From: Nitrospira sp.
GTDB taxonomy: Bacteria; Nitrospirota; Nitrospiria; Nitrospirales; Nitrospiraceae
Assembly: GCA_005116885.1 (NCBI GenBank)
Contig: SWDP01000042.1
Location: 2,398 to 35,708 of the forward strand
Direction of reading: 5' to 3'
Length of the DNA stretch: 33,311 bases
How positions within the stretch are numbered: position 1 is the first letter of the stretch; each line of letters opens with the position of its first letter. A model generated the notes under the pieces. That model saw only the letters and a program-made list of their open reading frames with translations. It was not told the DNA's origin and ran no database searches. Below, piece by piece: positions 27,857 through 33,311 of this stretch. A program made the position numbers and the translations under genes.

Positions 27857-29290
27857 ATGGGTGATATCAAGGGTTTCATGAAATATGCCCGTGAGGGCCC
27901 CAAGCGGAAACCGGTCGAGCTGCGCGTACTCGATTGGAAGGAGATGTATGAACCCATCTCCGAAGACAAACTGAAGGCACAGGGCGCCCGCTGCATGGAC
28001 TGTGGCGTGCCGTTCTGCCAGGGGAATACCGGCTGCCCAGTTGTCAACTTGATTCCCGATTGGAACGACCTCGTTTATCGTGGCCGTTGGAAAGACGCGC
28101 TCAAGGCACTCCATACCACGAATAATTTCCCTGAGTTTACTGGCCGGCTCTGTCCAGCGCCCTGCGAAGGGGCCTGCGTGCTCGGCATCAACGAAGACCC
28201 GGTGTCCATCCGCATCATCGAGTGGAATGTCGTCGACCGTGGTTTCAACGAAGGCTATGTCGAGCCGATTCTGCCGGTGGTGAAGACGGGCAAGACGGTG
28301 GCCATTGTCGGGTCAGGTCCGGCTGGGATGGCCGCGGCGCAGCAGCTCGCGCGTTCCGGCCATAGCGTCACGCTCTTCGAGAAGTCCGATCGGATCGGCG
28401 GCTTGCTGCGTTACGGCATCCCCGATTTCAAAATGGAAAAGTGGGTCATCGACCGTCGGCTGGAACAGATGAAAGCCGAGGGCGTCGAGTTCAAGACCGG
28501 TGTGACGATTGGGAAAGACATCACGGGTGAACAACTACGAGCGCAGTTCGACGCGGTGGGGCTGACCATGGGCGCGGAGCAGGCTCGTGAGTTGCCGATT
28601 CCCGGACGTGAACTCAAGGGCGTGCATCTGGCGATGGAATACCTGACCCAACAGAATAAGCGCACCGCTGGAATTTCCGTGACGGACGAGCCGATCACCG
28701 CCAAGGGAAAGCGAGTCGTCATCATCGGCGGCGGCGACACAGGCTCGGACTGTCTCGGGACTGCGCACCGGCAGGGCTGTATCGAAGCGCATCAGTTCGA
28801 ATTGCTCCCGGAGCCGCCGCCGACCAGGGCCGACTCGACTCCTTGGCCGCTCTGGCCCATGCAGCTCCGCACCTCGCACGCGCATGAAGAAGGTTGCGAT
28901 AGGCAGTGGAGTATCTCGACCACCAAGTTCACCGGCCATAATGGCCAAGTAACAAAGCTTCACGGTAACAGGGTGAAGTTTGAGAACGGCAAGTTCGCGG
29001 TAATCCCAAACAGCGACTTCGACATGGATGCGGATCTGATTCTGCTCGCGATGGGCTTTACTGGCCCGGTGAAGAATGGCCTGCTCGATAGCCTAGGCGT
29101 GAAGTACGACGCTCGTGGCGCAGTGGTTACCGACGAACACTTCATGACCAACCTCGACGGCGTCTTTGCCGGCGGCGATACCAAGCGCGGCGCCTCGCTC
29201 ATCGTCTGGGCCATTGCCGAAGGTAGGAAGATGGCCGCGGGGATCGACCAGTATCTGCACGCCGGCAAGTCGGCCAAAGTCGGCCGCTGA
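27857..29290 (+). CDS. gltD: Glutamate synthase (NADPH type), small subunit
   Basis: The beta subunit takes electrons from NADPH through FAD and passes them by [4Fe-4S] clusters to GltB. The N-terminal cluster domain has CMDCGVPFCQ with GCP, then LCPAPCEGACVLG; the FAD fold follows with GSGPAGMAAAQQLARSG and GGLLRYGIPDFKM, and the NADPH fold with IIGGGDTGSDCLG; VFAGGDTKRGASLIVWAI near the end closes the FAD site. I chose ATG 27857 (477 residues, product MGDIKGFMKYARE) instead of GTG 27806, because the extra 17 codons are read from the heptamer array. The TGA lies in GCTGAAAA, the edge of a dispersed repeat, so the last codons may have been shaped by its insertion. Confidence 0.97.
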   Translation: MGDIKGFMKYAREGPKRKPVELRVLDWKEMYEPISEDKLKAQGARCMDCGVPFCQGNTGCPVVNLIPDWNDLVYRGRWKDALKALHTTNNFPEFTGRLCPAPCEGACVLGINEDPVSIRIIEWNVVDRGFNEGYVEPILPVVKTGKTVAIVGSGPAGMAAAQQLARSGHSVTLFEKSDRIGGLLRYGIPDFKMEKWVIDRRLEQMKAEGVEFKTGVTIGKDITGEQLRAQFDAVGLTMGAEQARELPIPGRELKGVHLAMEYLTQQNKRTAGISVTDEPITAKGKRVVIIGGGDTGSDCLGTAHRQGCIEAHQFELLPEPPPTRADSTPWPLWPMQLRTSHAHEEGCDRQWSISTTKFTGHNGQVTKLHGNRVKFENGKFAVIPNSDFDMDADLILLAMGFTGPVKNGLLDSLGVKYDARGAVVTDEHFMTNLDGVFAGGDTKRGASLIVWAIAEGRKMAAGIDQYLHAGKSAKVGR

Positions 29291-29379
29291 AAACGGCCTC
29301 CAACTGCGTTCTCACTTCGCTCAAACCCTCAACGTACTTAGAAACAGTACGCCTCGCGCTTTCGCTCGCTGCGGCCTTG
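29284..29379. repeat. Dispersed hairpin repeat, copy B
   Basis: The centre is a hairpin: CGTACT (29332-29337), loop TAGAAAC or nearby, AGTACG (29346-29351), continuing CCTCG, with AAC just to the left. The right arm goes on as GCGCTTTCGCTCGCTGCGGCC and the left arm contains TTCTCACTTCGCTC. This ACGTA-loop-TACGCCTC core is the same as in copies A (2028-2052) and C (31207-31232). The left edge GCTGAAAA resembles the terminal repeat of the element at 18811 and contains the gltD stop codon. Limits are approximate. It marks the boundary between core genes and the accessory region to the right. Confidence 0.6.
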
Positions 29380-29479
29380 GGAACATTGTGTCCCGTTGAC
29401 ATGGTTTTCTATGCGACGTACCGTACTCCGTAGTTGTAGAAAAGGGCTAGGAATAAGGTAAGGAGAAGACCACCCTTCC

Positions 29480-30016
29480 ATGTCGACAAGCCAGCCAGCG
29501 GGATCTACGATCGAAGACTTCATCAAGGTGCTAAATGGTGAGGACGAGCTTGGCGCTGTTATTCGAGCGCATATTCATATTGAGGCTCTTCTGCTTGAAT
29601 TGCTCCGATTGCTAGTCAAAGACGAAGGGGCCTTAAGGAAACTGAATCTCGAATTCTCTCAAAGCGTTGATCTGGCGATTGCACTAGGGCTAGGTCCAGA
29701 ACATGCCAAGGGGCTTCGCGCTTTTGGCAAGCTTCGCAATAAGTTTGCACACGATCTAAATTCTAAATTATCCGACAGCCGTATCAATAACCTGTATGAG
29801 TCTTTATCGACTACGGACAAGGAAGTAGTGCAATTTGCATACGCGAGAACCAATTCCCAGTTGGGTGTTAGTCCTCCAAGTTTCAAGGATCTGACTCCCA
29901 AGGGGAAGTTCGTCCTGATAGCTGTGGCATTGCGAGGCATGTTGGAGGTTGCACTCCTAGAAGTTCGGAAGGCTGGAGATAGTATGCAAGATAATAAGCT
30001 TCCAGGAGCCATTTAA
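29480..30016 (+). CDS. Small HEPN/MltR-like protein of unknown function
   Basis: A 178-residue, mostly helical soluble protein with no signal peptide. The central part, IALGLGPEHAKGLRAFGKLRNKFAH, resembles the MltR and DUF4145-type helical proteins; R86-x4-H91 in RNKFAH fits the Rx4-6H pattern that HEPN RNases use for catalysis. Base composition is visibly more AT-rich than the gltBD genes before it, suggesting transfer. AAGGAG at 29460-29465 is 14 bases before ATG, a loose spacing. It sits alone after the hairpin repeat and ahead of a second HEPN-like gene and a VapBC pair. A toxin or defence role is possible, but a regulator without nuclease activity would look the same. The gene is likely real; its function is not known. 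Confidence 0.65.
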   Translation: MSTSQPAGSTIEDFIKVLNGEDELGAVIRAHIHIEALLLELLRLLVKDEGALRKLNLEFSQSVDLAIALGLGPEHAKGLRAFGKLRNKFAHDLNSKLSDSRINNLYESLSTTDKEVVQFAYARTNSQLGVSPPSFKDLTPKGKFVLIAVALRGMLEVALLEVRKAGDSMQDNKLPGAI

Positions 30017-30446
30017 CGGCTTGGGCAGTTATAGTTTTCCTTCTCGGCTGAGTCTCGGTGGGCCCACGCTCCTCCTGCAAAGTTCGCTCTGCGCCCGAGC
30101 ACACCTATCGAAGTCTGAAACAGTTCCAAACACCATTCGAATCTTTACACGCATGTCCTGAATCGAAGAGGGAACGGTATGTGCCGTCCAGCAGGCTGGT
30201 TAGGGGTGGGCGACCTGTATGCTTCCGCCCGGAAGAAATAGGCTGCGGGCCAATAGGGCGATAGGCCGTGTGAATGGCAGTGTATTCCTGTGGGCGGTTA
30301 TTGACACAGATCCTTGAAATACGGATGATCTCTCAGCTTTTCAGTCACCAGAGTTCTGGCAGATCAGGGATAGGCTACCTGTAGCCATGTCTCTGCCGCC
30401 GTTCATTTAATAGTTAGATGGCCACTAAGCCGGAAGGTCCCATGAG
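30017..30446. other. Gene-free stretch of the accessory region
   Basis: I find no convincing gene in these 430 bases. Reading frames present are short, lack ribosome sites and overlap on both strands. TTATTGACACAG at about 30299-30310 contains TTGACA, but no -10 follows at 15-19 bases. GGAAGG at 30432-30437 is the ribosome site of the next gene. Confidence 0.45.
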
Positions 30447-30935
30447 ATGACGATCCTTTCTCTCACTCCCGGCCCGGGGAGGTGGACCGACTACGGAAAG
30501 CGCCAGATTGCACTGGCGATGGTTCACCGTGGTGAACAGTTCTTGGGGGCAGCCATACTCCTGAAGAAGGAAGGCGGTAACGGATACGTTTGGCGGCACT
30601 TGGTATGCCAAGCCACCGAACTGATCATGAAAGGTAGTTTGTTGCTTGTTGATTACGACCGCTACCAGCCCAAGCTGAAGAAGTTTGGCCACCAACTCCT
30701 AGTACTCGGCGACGTGTGTGTAAAGGTCTTCAATCTGTCACCTATAGCTGGCGCGCTTCGGACGCAGACTGCCAATATCTCGGATCTGTATGAGCACCAC
30801 GAGCTGCGGTACGCTTCAGGGATGGACATCCTGATTAACCCCGACACGATCGGGATTGAGATACTGCTGAGTCGCCTTTTTGCTGCATGTGTGGTCATTC
30901 GTCGGGCAGTGGAGCGAAGCAAAACAACCACATGA
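30447..30935 (+). CDS. Small HEPN-like protein of unknown function
   Basis: A 162-residue helical protein. HRGEQFLGAAILLKK followed by LVCQATELIMKGSLLL and FGHQLLVL matches the general plan of HEPN domains: a first helix with an exposed residence for substrates, an A-x-E-hh-K-LL second helix, and a (K)xGHxLxxL turn. The typical Rx4-6H catalytic pair is not evident, so it may be a non-catalytic HEPN such as those partnered with nucleotidyltransferases, but no such partner is adjacent. GGAAGG (30432-30437) is 9 bases ahead of the ATG. Another ATG at 30442 is out of frame. The neighbourhood is accessory. Family assignment is by motif impression only. Confidence 0.6.
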   Translation: MTILSLTPGPGRWTDYGKRQIALAMVHRGEQFLGAAILLKKEGGNGYVWRHLVCQATELIMKGSLLLVDYDRYQPKLKKFGHQLLVLGDVCVKVFNLSPIAGALRTQTANISDLYEHHELRYASGMDILINPDTIGIEILLSRLFAACVVIRRAVERSKTTT

Positions 30936-31206
30936 AGTGTGCCATCTAGCCCGCGCTTGCTGCTGAAGCGCAGGTCGTTAAACCCGCAAATGTGCACGTG
31001 AGACTGGCATCCGGCAAAGAGTAGGTTCTAAGCAAAGATAAGGGTTCTACGAACCGTTGATTGCTCCGAGCGCTGGCATGCTGCCGCGCGACCTCACCGG
31101 AAGAACGGGGATCCACCGAGGCGCGGCTAGCGCGCATGATTCATGGGGGCTCGTGACGAAACTGTGGAGACGCCAAGCGAGACGGGCGCGTGGAGCCCCG
31201 AGAGGC

Positions 31207-31232
31207 CGAGGCGTACTCGAAGCAGTACGTCG
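31207..31232 (-). repeat. Dispersed hairpin repeat, copy C (core)
   Basis: On the minus strand the core reads CGACGTACT, loop GCTTCG, AGTACGCCTCG: the same ACGTA / TACGCCTC layout as copies A and B. The flanks (GCGCGTGGAGCCCCGAGAGGCC on one side, GGTCGGGAGGGGCGAGCCCG on the other, plus-strand reading) are GC-rich and differ from those of A and B, so only the core is certain. Confidence 0.6.
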
Positions 31233-31612
31233 AGGTCGGGAGGGGCGAGCCCGCCCGCCCGCCAGTATGTAGATTATGAGCATGCTGGCTTGTCATAGCG
31301 GCGTGTCCGCAGTTGCAGTAGAGCCCTCATGGATCATGTGCGCTGGGAAAGCTGGAACTGACCAGAGCCACGGGACCGTGGCGGCGGGAATTCCAGAAGG
31401 CTTCCGCCCGGTGCAGCCCGGAAGGATCGGTCCGGGAGGTGGTGCGCACCCGCATATAAATGCTCCCTCCAAGCTTGCTCGTTTCCCTCTTCCCCACTGC
31501 TGCAAAATTTTCTTTGCGGGTGGCACTGACCTGGGCGCCCAACCGTTCAGCAAATGGTCATTCCAAGCTTGCTAGTCATCTCTTAGGGATGGGGGCTGAT
31601 TGATCTTCCACT

Positions 31613-31655
31613 GCGCGCGTCCAACGAGGGGAGTCCGCGACCGCGCGTTGCGCGC
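31613..31655. promoter_or_regulatory. GCGCG inverted repeats upstream of vapB, possible operator
   Basis: GCGCGTTGCGCGC (31643-31655) is a short perfect palindrome about a TTG centre, and another GCGCGCG lies at 31613-31619, 30 bases before. Paired palindromes just upstream of a toxin-antitoxin operon are commonly bound by the VapB-VapC complex for self-repression. Assignment is by position and symmetry only. Confidence 0.3.
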
Positions 31656-31676
31656 ACACTCATTCCTGGAGGGGCT

Positions 31677-31886
31677 ATGCGTACCAACATCGTGATCGAT
31701 AATGGCTTGATGCGGCAGGCGATGAAGGCCACTGGTCTCTCGACCAAAAAAGCAGTAGTTGAGGAGGGCCTTCGATTACTTATCAAGGTGAAGGGACAGG
31801 AAGGCATCCGCCGTTTACGCGGCAAGGTTGAGTGGGAGGGCGATCTCAGTGCGATGCGGGAAGGTCGTATCAAGGCTGCTTCATGA
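31677..31886 (+). CDS. vapB: VapB-family antitoxin
   Basis: A 69-residue antitoxin. The N-terminal part (MRTNIVIDNGLMRQAMKATG) is a ribbon-helix-helix DNA-binding segment with the STKKAVVEEGLRLLI continuation seen in VapB antitoxins that pair with PIN toxins; the C-terminal part (KVEWEGDLSAMREGR) is the acidic/hydrophobic tail that wraps the toxin. GGAGG at 31668-31672 is 4 bases before the ATG. Its TGA overlaps the vapC ATG (ATGA at 31883-31886), so the pair is translated together. It would also repress its own promoter. Confidence 0.92.
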   Translation: MRTNIVIDNGLMRQAMKATGLSTKKAVVEEGLRLLIKVKGQEGIRRLRGKVEWEGDLSAMREGRIKAAS

Positions 31887-32278
31887 TTATTGTCGATACG
31901 ACGGTGTGGGTGGATTACCTCCGAGGGACACGTACTCCTCATGCCGATTGGCTTGAAGCCCAACTGACGAGAGAGCGACTCGGTCTCACTGATCTGATCT
32001 TGTGTGAAGTGTTGCAGGGGATCACCACTGACAGCCAATTTGATGCGGTTCAAGAGCAGTTGATGGAGTTGGAACTCTTTGAGACAGGGACTGTTGAATT
32101 AGCTGTCGAAGCCGCTTTGAACTATCGGCGCCTGAGGGCCGCTGGGCGAACTGTTCGAAAGACGATCGATTGTCTGATCGCGACGTATTGTCTGTTGGAA
32201 GGGTACGCCTTACTCCACAATGACCGTGACTATGATCCGTTTGAAGAAGTGCTTGGGTTGAAAGTTGTTCACCCTTGA
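31883..32278 (+). CDS. vapC: VapC-family PIN-domain ribonuclease toxin
   Basis: A 131-residue PIN-domain RNase, the toxin of a type II pair; VapC enzymes typically cut initiator tRNA or the sarcin-ricin loop of 23S rRNA in a metal-dependent way. The acidic metal-binding set is visible: D5 in IIVDTTVWVDYL, E42 in LILCEVLQG, D96 in RKTIDCLIATY and D114 in LLHNDRDYD. Length and motif spacing are normal, so it is probably active. I chose ATG 31883, which overlaps the vapB stop; an in-frame GTG at 31832 inside vapB would add a foreign N-terminus. The next gene starts 15 bases downstream. Confidence 0.94.
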   Translation: MIIVDTTVWVDYLRGTRTPHADWLEAQLTRERLGLTDLILCEVLQGITTDSQFDAVQEQLMELELFETGTVELAVEAALNYRRLRAAGRTVRKTIDCLIATYCLLEGYALLHNDRDYDPFEEVLGLKVVHP

Positions 32279-32293
32279 GAGGAAATAGCGGTT

Positions 32294-32731
32294 ATGACTA
32301 ATCAAGTCTATCCCCGTAGCCCCAAAGCCCTCATCGGTGGCATGGCCCACTTGGGGCGGTTTATCGACAAGATTCGTTTGCGGGATGCAGGCAAGATTCA
32401 GGACTACAACTACATCACCGTGGGGTTCGATAAGTATCTAGTCGATTTTCTGCAGATCGATCCGAAGGCCTTTGAGCAGCGGGTGTTGGCAGGTGGAACT
32501 GATGATGAACTTCTCACTTGGGTGAAGGCCAATAGTCGAAAGCCATCGGAGCAAGAGATAGCGCAATGGTCGCAGGGTCTTTTGTCTTCCGGTCCCAAAG
32601 ACGATGCAGCGCACCAGCGGTTTCAGGGGCGCGTTCAAGACATCGCGGCGAAGCGCGGCGTGCCGGTTACGTCCCTCCCTCCTGTCTCCACCTGGGCCGA
32701 TGTGATCGAGCTCGACGAAGGCCGATTATAG
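32294..32731 (+). CDS. DUF5069-family protein
   Basis: A 145-residue soluble protein of the DUF5069 family, function unknown. Family wording includes YPRSPKALIGGMAHLGRFIDKIRL near the start and FLQIDPKAFEQRVLAGGTDDELLTWV in the middle. GAGAGGAAA (about 32276-32284) precedes ATG 32294. It begins 15 bases after the vapC stop and is followed by a good terminator, so it probably shares the TA transcript; whether it has anything to do with the toxin is not shown. Confidence 0.85.
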   Translation: MTNQVYPRSPKALIGGMAHLGRFIDKIRLRDAGKIQDYNYITVGFDKYLVDFLQIDPKAFEQRVLAGGTDDELLTWVKANSRKPSEQEIAQWSQGLLSSGPKDDAAHQRFQGRVQDIAAKRGVPVTSLPPVSTWADVIELDEGRL

Positions 32732-32768
32732 CCAGACTTGGCAATGAGGCAGTCTGGTTTGTCTGTCT
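32732..32768 (+). terminator. Rho-independent terminator after the DUF5069 gene
   Basis: CCAGACT (32732-32738) pairs with AGTCTGG (32751-32757) around a 12-base loop, followed by TTTGTCTGTCT. It directly follows the stop codon and would end the vapBC-DUF5069 transcript before the converging PilZ gene. Confidence 0.7.
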
Positions 32769-32916
32769 CCGTCTTGTCTCTGCATTCGAGCAAAGGAATC
32801 TACCCCCACGACAATACCTTCCACGTTCGTGAAAAGTAGACACGTTCTCCTCTCGTAGCGTTGGGCGTGCTTACGACGGGGTTCCTCTAGGGGCAGGGGC
32901 TGTATGACAGAAAAGG

Positions 32917-33282
32917 TTAAGAGCCGACGGCGCTGAGGGTTGATGTCGCGTGATCAGAATGAGTAGGTATCGGCATTGGTGGTAGGTCCGCTACAAGATC
33001 GGACACTCGTTCACGGTCTCCCTGACTGTACCGCAGAAACCCCACTCCGATATGCCCGTCTTTGCACCAGCGAACCACCGAGACCTCCACGGCCACGGGG
33101 GTTGGTTCCTGCGCCACCGCAATCCGTAGTGCGAGATAGCTTCCCGCATTCAGCGCGATGTCGCTGCGCATTCTACAGCCGGCAGGTGAGAGATCGAACA
33201 AGACTCCCTCTCCGGCTTCGGTATCGCTTTGGATACTCGCAGGGTAGTGGACCGGCACTCGCATGCGACATCGTGGTTGCAT
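32917..33282 (-). CDS. PilZ-domain protein (cyclic di-GMP receptor)
   Basis: A 121-residue single-domain PilZ protein. The cyclic di-GMP binding residues are visible: RxxxR at R4/R8 (PRCRMRV) and the D/N-x-S-x-x-G box at residues 30-35 (DLSPAG). The rest has the beta-barrel pattern with RWCKDGHIGVGF near residue 90 and a short tail. GGAGAGA (minus strand, about 33297-33291) is 8 bases before the ATG. Such stand-alone PilZ proteins couple cyclic di-GMP levels to motility, pili or exopolysaccharide; the partner is unknown. The gene converges on the DUF5069 gene. Confidence 0.9.
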   Translation of the reverse strand: MQPRCRMRVPVHYPASIQSDTEAGEGVLFDLSPAGCRMRSDIALNAGSYLALRIAVAQEPTPVAVEVSVVRWCKDGHIGVGFLRYSQGDRERVSDLVADLPPMPIPTHSDHATSTLSAVGS

Positions 33283-33311
33283 AGTTATAATCTCTCCGTA
33301 GATGAGTCTAC

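Larger units (their letters stand above)
30936..31676. other. Long gene-free stretch with hairpin repeat copy C
   Basis: These 740 bases contain no gene I can support. They hold copy C of the dispersed hairpin repeat (31207-31232), the run CCCGCCCGCCCGCC at about 31250-31264, and an exact 12-base direct repeat TCCAAGCTTGCT (31468-31479 and 31562-31573). A small hairpin, GCGCTT with AAGCGC, lies at about 30953-30971 just after the HEPN-like gene. GC-rich frames through 31057-31283 look like chance products of composition, as they exist in several frames at once. Confidence 0.5.

Noticed and set aside
30413-30983. GTTRRRY core-like sites (GTTAGAT at 30413, GTTAAAC at 30977) on both sides of the 30447-30935 gene, as in an integron cassette
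   Set aside because: No paired RYYYAAC arm is found at the right distance; the best candidate (ATCTAGC, 30944) is mismatched and would give a 40-base site, shorter than known attC sites. No integrase gene is in view.
31057-31575. Several open frames of 70-100 codons in the gene-free stretch
   Set aside because: They overlap on both strands in GC-rich repeat DNA, have no ribosome site and no recognisable domain.

Overview
The window looks like chromosomal DNA of a Gram-negative-type bacterium, most probably a Nitrospira-like member of the Nitrospirota. This assignment is inference from gene content and style: GC-rich coding DNA, an outer-membrane style lipoprotein and a periplasmic lytic transglycosylase, a pilA plus pilGHI-like cassette, long phased GltB/GltD, a long-form HisZ, PilZ proteins, and intergenic repeat families that I recall from such genomes. 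No rRNA, tRNA, CRISPR, phage or insertion-sequence gene is visible.

Layout from left to right. 1-1012 (minus) is the start of bioF, cut by the window edge. 1164-1976 is a membrane-anchored TPR protein. 2116-3528 (minus) is an MltD-like lytic transglycosylase whose frame is split by one in-frame TAA, separating the catalytic domain from the LysM tail. 3667-9207 (plus) is a compact biosynthetic/housekeeping run: class-V aminotransferase, serA, hisZ, dnaB; the first two plausibly form the phosphorylated serine pathway. 9282-11117 is a TPR lipoprotein. 11610-14999 is a type IV pilin followed, after a strong terminator, by a TPR membrane protein and an ABC-2 ATPase/permease pair, matching the Myxococcus pilA-pilG-pilH-pilI order. 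15121-16239 is a DegT-family sugar aminotransferase.

At about position 17602 two genes that both lack their 5' ends meet head to head: the C-terminal part of ilvD (minus) and the C-terminal part of an AmgK-like sugar kinase (plus). An intact murU-like nucleotidyltransferase follows. This is a deletion, an inversion junction or an assembly chimera. 18811-19027 is a MITE-like element with terminal inverted repeats and a large internal hairpin. 19113-23016 (minus) carries a polyprenyl diphosphate synthase, a DUF1015 protein and an orphan NtrC-type response regulator. 23261-29290 (plus) is gltB-gltD, the two subunits of NADPH-type glutamate synthase.

29291 to the end is an accessory region: a dispersed hairpin repeat, two small HEPN-like proteins of unknown role, a second hairpin repeat inside a 740-base gene-free stretch, a VapBC toxin-antitoxin pair with a DUF5069 gene close behind it, and a convergent PilZ-domain gene.

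Two features stand out beyond the gene list. Heptanucleotide arrays (CATCACT, CGTGAAA and a ten-unit CG-phased array) each end a few bases upstream of a start codon (murU, the response regulator, gltD). A hairpin repeat with a shared TACGCCTC edge occurs at three intergenic sites. I could not run homology searches, so family names rest on motifs and general recognition.
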